Notes: a model not told the origin generated them from the sequence alone. A stretch of DNA of 64,000 bases from Sympetrum striolatum (GCA_947579665.1 OX388351.1:1612001-1676000), one strand, 5' to 3'. Positions 13,127 to 25,838 are shown, counted from the stretch's first letter. A program made the numbers and translations.

Positions 13127-13990
13127 ATTAATTGGTGAAATATGTGAGGAAACTTAAACAAAAAAGAATGCGAATTCTATTTAAATTATTAAAATCTTTA
13201 TTTCTGGTTGGCTAATATTTTGTCATCTTAGACATAAATCATCCAAATTTGAAATGAAATAATTAAGAACTGTTAAACTCTCTAAATAAACAAATTAAAA
13301 TACCATGATCTTATGTAGTATGTGAAAATTGAGATCTCATATTAGATTTGCCTGAAAAAGTCCTTTTTAACTCACAGCTCTAATTCTAAATTCTTTCATT
13401 TAAAATTTGAGAGATTATGGAATAAATGTGGACGAAGACAAATGCGCAGCGTTTCAGCAATTAACGGAGTCGTGAATGTCTCGAGGGATTTCTAGCGTAC
13501 AAGTATGGAAATAGAAATCCGAATAAATGAGTTGAAGAACACTCGCAAGTGCTCTCTCCCCAAGGACATACCAAATGGCATCCGTTCAAAATTTCCATTA
13601 AAATTTTCTATTTAATCCTGGTAAATTACTGTTTTATTCCTCCAAAACCCTATGTCTTATAGCACTGTCACAGAATCGATCTCGTAATAATATTATTCCC
13701 GATAAAATCACCCAAAAAAGAAATATTTTCATTTCTTCCTCAAATAATAATCAAATATACACATCGATCGATACCAACTGAGGACGGACGTTTACAGGAA
13801 TTTTTCACTTTTACGAGGATTATTAATTAGCATGAAATTAGATACACTAGCTACAAAATATAAACCTCTATATAAACCTCTGCTGTTGAATCGAGTTTAA
13901 TTACTTTTATTTTCCTTCTTCAATTTCTTCTCATAACTTTGTCAATTTTCCTCTATATAATCTGACCTGGATGTTGAAATCCAGACCTTG
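13127..13990. other. Unassigned AT-rich DNA
   Basis: Sequence downstream of the LINE tail, with no gene or repeat recognised. Confidence 0.45.
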
Positions 13991-13998
13991 GATCACAA

Positions 13999-14035
13999 TC
14001 TACGAAGGCGGTTCAAAAAGTATGGTAGCAAAGAC
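13999..14035 (+). mobile_element. Possible mariner-like terminal inverted repeat, single end
   Basis: ATCTACGAAGGCGGTTCAAA with AAGTATGG following resembles the TACGAGGG..GTTCAAAAAGTA termini known from some mariner/Tc1 elements, and is preceded by a TA-containing context. No matching opposite end and no transposase were found nearby. It may be a lone end or a chance match. Confidence 0.2.
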
Positions 14036-14530
14036 CTTCTCGTACACAATTTATTCTACATTCTCAAATTCTGTGACATATTCCATGTCACGTGCAAAAA
14101 TCTTCAGAATGGACTTAGAAGAAATTGATGGAATCGGGGCCGTGACAACTAACCAAGTGCTTCTTCCAAGGCCCAAAAAGATGGAAGTTACTGGAGTGGT
14201 CGCAACCAACCAATCACTACAGCACTCACAACTTCCATCTCTAACCTCCACTGAAGAATTACTTGACAGGTAATTGATGAGGAAGTTCAGATAAGTGGCT
14301 TCACCCACGATCGAGATTTTGGTACTGCCTTAGTTTACCGGTGAAGCGAATGTTTGGTCAGACAGGATAACTATGATGAGCTGTGGTGAGTGCCTTGTAG
14401 GGTGTATCAATTCGTGGTTCTATCTTTGTGGAAGATCTTGTTACATAGCTTTCTTATCCGTCCTCGTATTCATGTAAATATGCTAGAATAATTAACTCAA
14501 GGTGAATTTTGGCACGAATTTACAGTTGCT
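14036..14530. other. Unassigned DNA
   Basis: An open frame of about 100 codons (13971-14273) overlaps a minus-strand frame. Neither shows a domain. No repeat recognised. Confidence 0.4.
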
Positions 14531-14534
14531 CACT

Positions 14535-14900
14535 TGAGTTTTCTACCTTTCGGTAGGGTCATGTGCATCTAAAATCACTATTCAACAACTTCACTTTTAC
14601 TTCTTCGTATCATACCCCACCTTTTATTCCATCTAACATCTCCTGTCTTTGTCCTACCATCTGTTTGTTCCATTGTTTTTCACCCTCAATTACATTCTTT
14701 AGCAGTTCCTCCAATCTCAAGATTTGACCCATTCTTTTCCTCTGTAGATTTTTAATTACTTCAATTAAATATCTCTCTTCTCCATTAATCTTCAGCACCT
14801 CCGTGTTGTTTTTCCTATCTGCCTAACTTACTACATCAAACCACTCATTGGAATGTCTAAAATTTTGACTTCTTTCTTTCTTAAGGTCCACGATATTACA
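14535..14900 (-). mobile_element. LINE C-terminal fragment, same family as 23.4 kb
   Basis: On the minus strand the open part (14610-14798) includes RKRMGQILRLEELLKNVIEG and MLDGIKGGV. This matches the RKWVGQILRGEGLVKVVMEG stretch of the fragment at 23395-23865. Both end in the same TACCGAAAGGTAGAA run. This region is the C-terminal tail after the reverse transcriptase of an endonuclease-RT LINE. Upstream (14800-14900) the homologous CTTTCTTAAGGTCCACG can still be aligned to the 23.7-kb copy, but the reading frame is lost. It is a dead, 5'-truncated copy. Confidence 0.8.
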
Positions 14901-15240
14901 GTTAATATTACCATAGAGTAGTATAGTTACTCTATGATATTACCTTATTCTATGGACATCGTCCATTTTTAAACCGCTGCCCATTGTTCCTATTTCATCT
15001 GTGTATTCCCTTGTAGTCTATTCTGTTATTCTTACCTCTAACTTTATTCATCCTCCTTTTGTATTCACGAACTTTCACCACTCCTTCCCGTAAACTTATT
15101 CAATCCCTTTCATAACTTTGTTCGTCGCCATTATGTATTGCCGCTCTTTCCCTATGAAAATCCTTTCCGACATCTCTAACATTCCCTTACCTCGCATTTT
15201 TCGTCTCAACGTCTTCAACTCCTTGGCCTAATTGACACGC
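14901..15240. other. C/T-rich unassigned DNA with a short hairpin
   Basis: A small hairpin CATAGAGTAGTATAGTTACT-CTATG lies near 14913-14937. The rest is C/T-rich on the plus strand. It may be further decayed LINE sequence on the minus strand, but no reading frame supports this. Confidence 0.35.
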
Positions 15241-15520
15241 TGACGAATGCAAACCCACGCTAATACGACCTTAGGCCTCGCGATTCTTTCTCTCCAATTA
15301 AGAACCACTTTTGGCCTTAATTGCTAAGTGAAAATTATCCGAGAATCACTTCCATTTCGCCCTTTCTGGATTGCCGTTTTAAAACACGAGCTCCGAGGAA
15401 GAGGAGGAGAGAAACCGGGATTTTCTTTTTTCAAACAAATCTCCGACGTTTGCGGGCGGATTGGTCCACGAAATTCATTTTCGCGGCAAAGGTGATTACG
15501 GTGACGTAAAATGAGATGAT
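15240..15520. other. CpG-denser block
   Basis: A balanced-composition stretch with many CpG (GACGCTGACG, CTCGCGATTC, TTCGCGGCAAAGG) between AT-rich flanks. No domain-bearing frame. Possible conserved non-coding DNA by composition only. Confidence 0.28.
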
Positions 15521-16600
15521 TAAGTTGTTTATTGCGAGTGGAAAATTAGTTTTTCGGAGGATGGACGAGCAACCTTTGTCTCTCCAACCTCTGGTTAATT
15601 TCTCTTCCTTTTATTCCGCAAAATAAAAACGAGAAAAAAAGATCCTTAAATAAGGGTGCTCGATTTTTCATTTTGTGTACACTGATACAATTTACAGTCG
15701 TTGTAGTGAATTTTAAATAGCATTTAGTGAATTTTAAATACATTTTGAGTAAACTCTTTCGCTGTAAGATTCATTTTAAGCAAATATAAGACGTTATATT
15801 TTCATATCAGGATAGTTACGACCTAAAAATTACGTTCGGATTTGATTTTCCTATTTTCCTTGGGTTAGGTTAGTTAGCATTTGGCTGTTTTCTCCTGTAA
15901 TGGAATTAGAGTTCGGAGCATTTTTCGTCACGCGAATTACTCTTTTGCTACGGCTTTGGTTCCTTTTGTTTGCTCTCGTTCTTTATTATTGCGTTAATTA
16001 TAAATATCTCGTATGTGGAATCTAATTAACAATTTGTTGGAGAATAAGTATCAATTTTTATTTTCGATTGTTGCATCAAAATCATTTAGTAATGCGATAA
16101 CGTTACGTGATAGTATTCGCCTGTACTTCCTCAAAAGCACATTCGGAAGGTCAGAATGATTCGATAATTTTGTTTCAATCAACTTCACTAATTTCTGTTT
16201 TGATTAATAGACTTAACTGCGTGCACTTTCGTGGTAATTGTATTTTAATAATAATTAAAACAAAATGATAATAAAAAGTTTCTTTGGAAACTTTAATGCA
16301 TGACCCGTATCGCTAGCATCCTTTCATAATAAAGTCCTTTAATTATTATTTTCGAGTGTAGAGAAAACTTGATTTTTTAATATTAATCAGATATAGGAGA
16401 ATATATATTTTGAAAGAGGAGAATATAATTATGAAAATTTTTCATTTTTATATGAACAACGATAGATATCTCATGTTTATGTTGATTGTCTCATAACCGT
16501 CAAATACTTCGGAAGCCTACCTAACACTTGTCTAATGTTTAACAAAATAAAAAGCATCTATCTCCTTATGATGATTAATAGCCAAAGTAGAGAATCTCTA
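15521..16600. other. Unassigned AT-rich DNA
   Basis: No gene or repeat family. A short local duplication of AGTGAATTTTAAATA occurs at about 15705-15740. Confidence 0.45.
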
Positions 16601-17120
16601 TTAAAATCTCACGCCTTGAGTCCATTCCTCCTCCTCTTGTTGGGGATTAAACCCGGTAATACATTAATTCATCCCAAACTCAGCTCTTTAGCCTAAAAGC
16701 TCATCCTCTTTCGACTTTCACTTTTGGGAACTCCATCTTATTACTCCTTTCAAAATACATCTGCAGACACTTTTCTCTACTCCAATTCCGATCGTTCAAA
16801 AACCACTCCCAAACTTTCGCTCCGTTTACTCAAATCTTACCTTTCCTTTCCACCTTACGTTTCCCGCGTCTTTTATTCGAAATGAAAAACATTTTCGCGA
16901 CGTTTTTTCCGACATTGCTTCATCTCCGAGCTGCCCTTTTTCTCCTTTCTCGAAAACACTCAAATTACCTTTTCTCCCTCAACTTCCTTAACTATCCACT
17001 CATCAGTCGGCTTTCCCCTTCTCTTTAGACTTTTATTGCTTTTCTGAGAGGAATCTCGCTTTTTTGCCATGTATGGCTCTTCACTTATCACCTTTTCTTT
17101 TCATAATATCCACTCCTCCT
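16600..17120. other. C/T-rich block
   Basis: Strong plus-strand pyrimidine bias (CTCCTCCTCTTG, CCCTTTTTCTCCTTTCTCG) with moderate CpG. No open frame of note and no tandem period. Function unknown. Confidence 0.3.
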
Positions 17121-18430
17121 CAAAGATGGCGAAATAATAAAGTGAAGCTGCGCACAAAAGAACGGTTGAATTAAATCAAAGTAAATGTAAGGTTTGCTTC
17201 TGCAATATGCAAGATTTTAGATAGATTTAATAGAGCCAGATAGTAGAGTTTGGTAAAGAAAGACAATCTCCGCTGTACTCCTTTAGTCTCCACTATCGAC
17301 AAATCGCATCTTCCAAACTTCTTTCTACTTGAGCAGTGTTGCCAATTCGGCTGTTTCTCCACTAGTTTTGACGGAAGTAGACAACACTCAATATCACTAA
17401 AAATTGTCATTTCGTAGCATGGGGCGAGTGCATAGAAAATTCTTTAAGGCATTAATCCTTCGCTATACATAACTTCATAAGGAGCCTCCTCCAGTATAAA
17501 TACTACTCAATTCCTTTCTTGAGCTAGTGAGGATGAGCATTCTGATGAAAAAGTATGATCAGTGTTTTTTTTTAATTGGATAGCTTTAACTTATATTTCA
17601 TAGTTTGCTAATTTCGTATTCACTAACTCAAAGAATTAATAAAAACTGAAAATAATTCCGAAATTTAATCCTTTCAACAAAGTATCCTTTCTTTCGACGG
17701 AATATCAGGTTATTTCTCGGGTCAAAATAGCAGATTTTGATTTATGAAAAGAATTGATATTTCTAATTAAGTACCTAACATTGCAATTATAACTTGATAG
17801 TCATTACTTTTCTCTCTCTCTCTCTCTTTTCTTTTGTTTCATCGCTGCTCATTAGATACGGCTAAAATATTATGGGAACCAAAACATTCCTCTGCAGATC
17901 ATAAGTCTACATGTATAAAAGACCAATCACTAAAAACTTTCAAAATGAGACTAATTATTCATCATTAATTCATAAATACATCCTTAATAAATTAATTTTC
18001 CATAAATACGGTGTTAAGCCATCGTAATTTTCCTTGCTTACAGAAAAAATCTTTATCTTATAAATTTAAAAAGTCCACATTATCAGATAAAATTTTGTAG
18101 CAAAGGGCTTGATGTATAGGCGTTGTGAACTTCTCATTAAAAAATTACTTTTAATATTCATTATGTTATAAATCTCTGCGATCTTTATTTACTTACAATG
18201 GAGTCACTTCCGTAATTAACTTGGTCCATATACTTTTTTGGAAAAGGCATGATGTGAATGAAGATAATTAGCAACTACGCCAAAACCTTTCTCACATTGT
18301 TTCCTCTAATAATTAGTGCTGTCTGAAAGGGACATGTGAATTTAGGCGGAATAGATGCAAACACATTCTTCATGTACCGCAAGATGAAGAGACTTTCTAT
18401 ATAAATCTCTCTCTATAGACGTCAATCTCC
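17121..18430. other. Unassigned DNA with a short (TC)n run
   Basis: AT-rich, no gene recognised. A (TC)n microsatellite of about eight units lies at 17812-17828. Confidence 0.45.
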
Positions 18431-18830
18431 GACCATCAATGATTCACATCATAGATATCGTAGTCGATCAATCGAAAGGTAAAATTTCGGCCTTTAATAG
18501 TTCTGCATTTTCTCGCTACCTTCAGAGCCATATTCCAGTTTCCCCTAGGTCCTTCATTTCTTTCATCCCTTCTATTTTTCTCCTCTTTTTCCATTCTCTT
18601 CCCCCTTTGCCCAACTTCTGCAAATCGGCATCATCTTCCGGTCAAATTGTCTTGCCCTCCAGTCACTCAAAACTTTCCCAAATGATTCCCTCAAATCCCT
18701 TTCACTTCGTCTCCTCCTTTCACTTATCCTCCCTTTCACTTTCCCCCTTATTACCAAATCCTTCTCTATCGTTCTCAGCCGCTTTATTTCTTTTGGCTTT
18801 CCACTAATCCTCAATCCCTGTTAATATTAC
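18430..18830. other. C/T-rich block
   Basis: A plus-strand pyrimidine-rich stretch. Long open frames on both strands (18439-18807, 18572-18814) follow from low AT and base bias: the peptides are Ser/Phe/Leu-rich on one strand and Arg/Glu/Lys-rich on the other, with no domain. Confidence 0.3.
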
Positions 18831-19960
18831 GTCTCAGTGACTGGATGATGTAGTCATTGTAGCGATGCTTTTAATGAATTATTTTTCGTGATCATCATCG
18901 GAAATACCCCAGCGGTGGTTCAAGAATCACAATTAGATCATTTGTCTTTATGGAGGAGATATCAATAATGAAGAATATACTCAGACCCATAGCCATTGTC
19001 ATTTTATTATGACATCAGAATCATAATATACAGTTATGAATATCAGAACGTAAAACAGTAGATTTCAAACAAAATAGATGAAGAAAAAACAGCTCTCTAT
19101 ATTTAAATAAGAACGCGGGGGTAAAACTCTACTCCTGGGATTTTCCTGAGATAAGGATAATACTGTATAAATTAATAATTATAAAGAATGAATTTTTCTA
19201 AACCCAAAGATAAATATGAAATTAAAAGTCAGTAAAATGAAATGCAGGGGTGTTGTAGTTTATATTTTCAACAATTGTTGGGATAGTGAATATTAATGTC
19301 AGCGGATATGGTAATGGTAATCGAAAAAGCAAATCTATGAAAGAAAACGTGAACATTCCGATTTCACATTTAAGTTAATATGTAACAATAAGCTTCCTCA
19401 AAGATAAAATGTTGCACAAATGATAATTACTGCGATTGCAGGATCATAGTTCAGCGATTGACAGCGATACAATTCATAAAAATCCTTGAATTAATTTACT
19501 GTATCCATATCAAATGTATAGAATATCAGAGAAGTAAGGCACATAATGGTCTTGAAAGATATAATACTAAAATGCTTAAATTAATAAGACCTATTCTTGG
19601 CCAACTGCTTTTTCTGTGATAATATAGCGCTGACTTACTCATTGATTAAGACAAATTATTTCTATTTTAGAAACAAATGAGGAGCTATTGCATACCCATA
19701 CAAATTCCAATTTATTTATTCTAAATATATAATGGTAATAAAAGATTAGACCGCTACTGTATTAGCTTTAGTATAACTATATCTGAATATGCGTTGGTCA
19801 ATGATTATTGGCTTTTCTAAGAACTAGCGTTTGGATGGCCATTTGAGCAACATTTAAAATAGTATAACAAAAAATATAATGATTACTTATTGTTGCGAAT
19901 ATGCTGGAATGATGAAATTAGAAGCAAGTGTTTAGAAGTTTCTGGAATGGGGCCCATTAC
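18831..19960. other. Unassigned AT-rich DNA
   Basis: No gene, RNA or repeat recognised. Confidence 0.45.
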
Positions 19961-20380
19961 ATTACGTCGTGTACAGGACGTTATTTCGGCATCTCATCTC
20001 ACTTTCTATATATGTATATACAATTTTATGTGTTTCTCAGCACGTCCGGGCGATTCTGAATCATTTGCGCACCTCATCGCGCTTATCCTTCCATAAATGG
20101 TCGCTATCTCGCTGTCACACTCCTCAAAGCAATGCAATCCCATACCTTTTCGCTATCTTCGCCGCACTCTATCCCGTTACGCTTGGCTTTTGGAAAATAA
20201 CCTCGCTGACCATCTCTCGCGTTTTATGTTTTATCTGTTACGTCCCACAGCGACGATGTGCCTCTGGAAGGAATGATTTTTCGATACTGTGGCGCCTCAA
20301 AACGTCAGCCATTCTGCGCTTGTCTATTTTTTCTCTTTTTTGCTTTTCACCTCTTGCTCTCTCCTTGATGCGATAGAAAA
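19960..20380. other. CpG-denser low-copy block
   Basis: Contains CACGTCCGGGCGATTC, CATCGCGCTTATCC, TTCGCCGCACTC and similar runs. A plus-strand open frame of 135 codons (19969-20376) crosses it from a non-ATG start and shows no domain. Most likely low-copy non-coding DNA. Confidence 0.3.
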
Positions 20381-22280
20381 TGATTATATTTATGAAATAT
20401 AAGCCGTAAAACGTCAGTTCAAAACCGTTCTATGATATAATTTCTCCATTGATTTCTTTATTATCATCGTATAGAACGTGATTTCTGTTGAGTTTTTACT
20501 ATGCCAAGCGCAGAAACAGAATTAAAAATAAGAAAAAAATACGAGAGTGAAATGGTTAGATTGATAAAATAAATACAATACCCATGAATAGAATATGATA
20601 ATATCTGAGTAAAAGAGATCGTAACTTACGAGTACCTTTGATTTCCTCTCTTCTTGGCTTTTGTAAAAATAATATAAGCTACCTAGGTATTAGTGATACA
20701 AAGTAATGGAATTCATTGCTAAGAAAAGTGTAACTTACAAAATCATTAACAGAAGTTTCATGAACATTTTCTGCTTATAAAATTTAGGTTCCTTCGGGTA
20801 AGCAAACTAAAAATAACCCTCACCTATCCTTGTAATCCTCACGCATAATATGTAATTTTAATACTTAACAACATAAACAATAAGGATGCAATGAGTTTAT
20901 GAGATGGTTACAATATAAATGCCGAAGGTGTAATCACTCCTTATAGAAACTTTTATTTGGATTTATTCATCTAGTTTACTCTTTTTTTATTTTTGTCATA
21001 CTATCTAAGAATTGTCTAGTTTACGTAGTTGCATGCGGTTTGCAAAGAGAGTGTTACAAGTTAAGTAAGGGATTGTGAATATAACTTTTTATGTAATACA
21101 TAACAGCTTCTCAAGTATGTAAATTCAAAATACATTACTTTAGATTGGTCATCCAACGACATTAATTCATAAGCTGATAATTCCAAGTCTCGCACAACCG
21201 TGCTTACTGATACAATGCCTGAATTAAAAAAGCAGGAGGGTAGGAAAAATCTTCCACCAGAAGTTTATCGCACTTAATTAATCTTCAAAGAGCCCTCAAA
21301 ATGTCGAGAATACGGACCTGCCCGTGGTGAAAGATTCTCGGAAGCACTCCGTGCATTTTTAAATCACTCCCCAACACCACTCAAACTAGAGGAAGTCATC
21401 AAAATTTTAGGATTTGCAGCCGTAACGATTCTGAGGTTCCGATCAACTCGAGGAATTGGTTTCGCCGCTCGATGCGTCAAGGGGCGTCGCTCCATTCAGA
21501 TTCCATTAATGTATCAATGGAAGACACCGAGATGGTAATATACATTAATGTGATGGTTTAGTATTTTAAATTATTGCAAGAAAATTTGCTCCTTAAGCAA
21601 GTACAAAAGATCCTTTGGAAATTCATGTAGGCAAGCAAAAAATATTTTATTCGGTAATATAGATATGAAAATTATTTAAGACCCATTTATTACGCGATAA
21701 AATTTGTCCTTGGTTAATGAAACTTAGATAATTTAAAATGAATATTTATGGTCAATCGGTCTAAGTTAAAGATTTATGGTTTTGGATTAGCCTCTACACA
21801 GATTGATACATTTATTATTTGAAACTTATTAAAGGAAATAATTTTTAGATGATATTACGGGAAGCTTCAATTAAAAACTCCAAGAGTACATAACTGATAC
21901 AAAAAAAACTTATTTAACAACTACTTCAAGTGATAACTGATTCCTCTATTCGCCTTACTAATTTATATGTCACTATTAAGATAAGAATTTCTATGTTGGA
22001 TTGGCACAATGTTTAATTCTGCTTATTACTGGATTCTTCTTCAATGCCGTATAATAATCAATCTCGATAACTAAAATTTTGACTTCGTTTGATCGTTATG
22101 GGAGAAAATGGAGTAATAATAATTCTTTTTAGAAATTGTACGAAAAGTAAAGTTCGTAGATTCAATCCTTTCAACTCATTTATGACGAATCGATTGCGTG
22201 ATTGATTGTCAATTTTTAATGTTACATAGAAGTGCCAATTCGTGACGGTACCCATCCATCAGTCATCAACCAATGCGTAC
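20381..22280. other. Unassigned AT-rich DNA
   Basis: About 1.9 kb with no recognised gene. The part at 21240-21520 is slightly CpG-denser. Confidence 0.45.
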
Positions 22281-22860
22281 AGACAATCTTGAAAAATCAT
22301 TCCGAATTCTCGGTGTGTTAGAACTCTTTTCGGAGCGAGTAACACTTCGAATTGGAAAAAAGGGAAGCCGATCCTTTTCCATCAAAATTTCGTTTCCGGA
22401 ATGAACAAGGAGTGGAGTATCCAAGTGTGTAACTTCCGCATACTTTATCGCGTGACCACCTCCACGCAGATTCCAAACGTCTAAGAATCAAATTCCAGTT
22501 CGTTATTCAGCCAGAACTCCCGACAAAAAGATCACTCACCCCGGGAAAAGTTGTTTCCGTGAAATATTGCTTCCGCGCCGTGCCGTCAGGGCTCGCCCTG
22601 ATCGATTTCGTTCCGATGGACTGCAAAAAATCGCTTTCGTTCTGTTTGTCGAGAATATACGAAATTTCCCGGACCGAAGGGGAATTTTTCCCGGCGTTCG
22701 CACCGATAATTTCCGGGAACGCGGCTCCGGTGGTCTGCGAAAGAAATTCGTACGTCCGTCCGAGGGATTCCGGGGAAGACGTTCGACATTGGAATGGATG
22801 AGAGAGTTGAAAAATGGGGCCCAAGAGAGGGAAAATGGGGCGAAGGAGGAATATAAACGA
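22280..22860. other. Strongest CpG-rich block in the window
   Basis: About 580 bp with the densest CpG seen here (TTCCGCGCCGTGCCGTC, GTACGTCCGTCCGAGGG). Open frames of about 100 codons occur in several frames on both strands at once (22507-22909). That pattern reflects few stop codons in GC-rich DNA and not one selected frame. None has a recognised domain. It could be a promoter or CpG island, a conserved non-coding element, or a single exon of an unknown gene. Confidence 0.35.
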
Positions 22861-23390
22861 AGCAGGCTGTGGATTTTACAATGAAGTAGCGCATGGCGAA
22901 TTCAAGCAAATTATTGCCTACAAATTCTCTTGGTGAACTCTATTGGATCGCAAACTTGCTCAAATATCATTAATTGATATCAGTAGGCGATGTTCGGAGA
23001 GTAATGGTGAGAAAAGGGATTTTAGCAACGTCGTTAACAAATAATTCAGGGACAAATCCGAGATACTTGCATGTTCCATTAATTGTCATGTAGTTGAAAA
23101 TAAATATTATTGATACAAACTGAGTACTTTTGCATGAGGTTAAAGATCAATCATTTTCATCAGCAATAAAAGCTTAAATTGTGAACCGATAGTAGAATAT
23201 AGTTGTCCTGAAATCAATTATTTAGTTATTTCAAAATAACCCACCGGAAAACGGGATTTTTTCATAAAATATGGGAAAATGACAAACCAGGGACTTGTTG
23301 AAATCCCTTAATTCGGTAATATCTTATATTAATTATACACTAATATCGGAGATTCTTATACGTTTTACTTCGCCTTAATTTTCATCATAA
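22861..23390. other. Unassigned AT-rich DNA
   Basis: No gene or repeat recognised. Confidence 0.45.
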
Positions 23391-23394
23391 GTGT

Positions 23395-23870
23395 TCTACC
23401 TTTCGGTAGGTTCGGCACAATCAAAAACCCCTATTAATAGCCATCTCCTTCATATCCTTATATTTAACCCCACCCCTTCCAACATCTTCTGTCTTCCCCT
23501 CTGTTTTTCCCCTGAATCCTACCCTCCATTACAACCTTTACCAATCCCTCTCCCCTCAATATTTGACCCACCCATTTCCTCTGACGGTGCTAAATCACGT
23601 CAATTAAAGCCCTCTCTACCCCAATCATCTCTAACAACTCCGTGTTTGTTTTCCTATCAACCCAACTAACGTTTTGCATTCTACGCCACACCCACATCTC
23701 GAAGGCCTCCAATCGCTTGACTTCTTCCTTTCTCAAGGTCCACGTTTCGCACCCATAAATCAACAAACTCCAGACCAGGGATTTCACCCATCTTTTCCTG
23801 ATTCCTTTATCAAGACCTTTGGTCATTAATTCCCTTCGCCTCCCCTTCGCCTTTGGCCTTAATTATATTC
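23395..23870 (-). mobile_element. LINE C-terminal fragment (endonuclease-RT type)
   Basis: Minus-strand coding remnant of a non-LTR retrotransposon. Its open part (23590-23826) reads RRRELMTKGLDKGIRKRW, VKSLVWSLLIYGCETWTL, LEAFEMWVWRRMQNVSWVD and ELLEMIGVERALIDVI. This is the highly characteristic region after the RT fingers and palm in insect endonuclease-RT LINEs. Beyond the stop the same frame continues with RKWVGQILRGEGLVKVVMEG, then decays, and closes with the TACCGAAAGGTAGAA run also seen in the 14.5-kb copy. The catalytic YADD and all upstream domains are missing. One in-frame stop after IDVI and later stops make it a pseudogene. Confidence 0.9.
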
Positions 23871-24786
23871 AGGAATAAATCTTTATATGTAATTCAACGA
23901 CGAAGTAGTTCATTTACCTAATAACACCATGATAACACGATGACTCTAAAAAGCGTGGCTGTTTAAATTACAACAATTCTTAATCAGAAAACTATTGTTT
24001 CCAGTTAATTAAATAAAAATAATAATTTTTCAACGAATTGAAATTTATTTATAAATAACGTAATTATTTACATTTCGTGTATTAATTACTGTAATCTATT
24101 TATTAACGAAACTCTCTTACTATTTATTAATAACTTAAAACCAATTCGCATCTTAGTCTCGCAGAGATATGATTGCTAAGTCGCAAAGATTTGAGACCCG
24201 TTTATCTCTCTAGTATCCTAAGAAACTTCTTCCCCATTTATCAAAACTCTCTCTATTGTGTTGAATCAAGAACTGGCAATTTCATTCTCATTTATCTGAA
24301 TCTCGTGCAGAGAAATTCGCAGAGAAAATGGAACATTCCAGATATTTTTTGGTAAACCTCCTTCGAAATGCCTCATTAACGCGAGTATGCGTATCGCAAA
24401 GGGAGGAGACAGCATCAATAGAGGGACCACTTTAGGCACCAGAACACGTCCCCGCTATTTTCTGTCCGCAGACGGCTGTGCGTGTAATGGAAAGCGATCC
24501 CCAAAACGGAATCGGCAAAAGGAGAAGAAAAGGAGGAGATACTGGGAGGATACGGAATTCAATGAGCATGACTCTTAATCTCCTATAAATTCATTCATAA
24601 ACGAAAGCCATCCCTCCATCACTTATGCAAGTTAAACTTCTATTACGCGATTTGTTCTCAATAGTGTATCATATGTGTATAAATTGTGTTGCTATGTGTA
24701 TAATATTGTAAGTTACTTGGTTTATTGTATTGTAATTCTATCATATGAAATTATAGAATAAGGAAAGCGGCTGCTGATGGTAATGT
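23871..24786. other. Unassigned DNA
   Basis: AT-rich DNA with a moderately CpG-denser part at 24370-24560. Short frames there are Arg/Lys-rich and carry no domain. Confidence 0.45.
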
Positions 24787-24880
24787 TATATATCAAAAAC
24801 AACTCCAAAACCATCAAAAGACATCTCTTTCCTTTTTTGAAAAAGTCTTTTGATGGTTTTGGAGTTGTTTTTTATATATA
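24787..24880. repeat. Near-perfect 94-base hairpin
   Basis: The left arm 24787-24822 and right arm 24845-24880 are inverted copies of each other, matching at 35 of 36 positions, around a 22-base loop. The core is ACTCCAAAACCATCAAAAGA, and the outer ends are TATATA. Such a long, almost unmutated stem in AT-rich DNA is unlikely by chance. Candidates are a very small MITE or fold-back insertion, a pre-miRNA-like or siRNA-producing hairpin, or a recent template-switch inversion. Nothing in the sequence decides between them. Confidence 0.9.
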
Positions 24881-25838
24881 TGAAATTATGTTCTGATATC
24901 AAAGTCATCCCTTTAGATCGCTCATTAATATATTCTGGTTATAAAATAATTGCGATAAATTTAGTTTCCTAGGAATTTGATCTTTCTCCTTTCAGTTTAC
25001 ATAAACTCTTTTTGCCTACTAATAGCGGATTTGTTAGCTTACTATCCCATCTGTCCTTCTAACATTTGCCTTCACATCCATATTCTAACTACTTTGAAAT
25101 GAATTTCTTAGTTATATACCAATCTCAATCCTTCATTTGCATAACAATGGTACATACACCGAACCGAAGACTTTGTAAAGGCTGTTCTTACGTCGATATA
25201 TAAATGCTGTCTTTCAAATATGCTGTATTCGTCTGAGAATATTCTTTTACCATCAATATGGTGAATTTAGACAAATTCGTTCTACTTCGACGGACATGAA
25301 GGATTAATATCTCCGAAACTCAAAAAACACTTTGGGAAAAATGTACATACGGATCTATGTAAAATATCATTACAGTTAGTTGAAAGGTAGAGCTTATATT
25401 ACTGTGGGTGTACAGGAAAGAGAATTAAATTGATTGTCAACTGCATAATGTTGTCTCAGCAATATGAAAACATTTTTGAAAGCTTGAGTATTAATCGAAA
25501 ACTGAAAAACGATAATCAAGGAGTGCCATTTCGAAAAATAAAAAACAACTGTTTTGGTGTATTCATTAAACGTTTTATATCTACAAGAAATTCCGTTTTT
25601 ACATCGAGTGCTACCAGTTAAAACAAATTCAGCCGATCAGACATAATATTTCATAAAGATAATATATATACACTCGCTCGCTCACTTAGGAAAATGATGG
25701 TATTATAAATAAATATCACAATAATTTTTAGCTTATATTTATTTATTATAGTACTTATATACAATCATGGTATTCTTATGTAATTTTGTTATTCTTCTAC
25801 AATTTAATGCTTTTGTTTATAATTAGGATTTACAATTC
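24881..25838. other. Unassigned AT-rich DNA
   Basis: No gene recognised. It borders the 3' side of the minus-strand piggyBac relic; no clear piggyBac terminal repeat was identified. Confidence 0.4.

Noticed and set aside
19969..20376. 135-codon plus-strand open frame
   Set aside because: Non-ATG start, no domain, lies in a CpG-richer block where stops are scarce, and overlaps another frame (19890-20096).
22507..22909. Protein-coding exon in the CpG-rich block
   Set aside because: Open frames of similar length exist in several frames on both strands at once and none shows a domain. It is kept only as a CpG-rich block.
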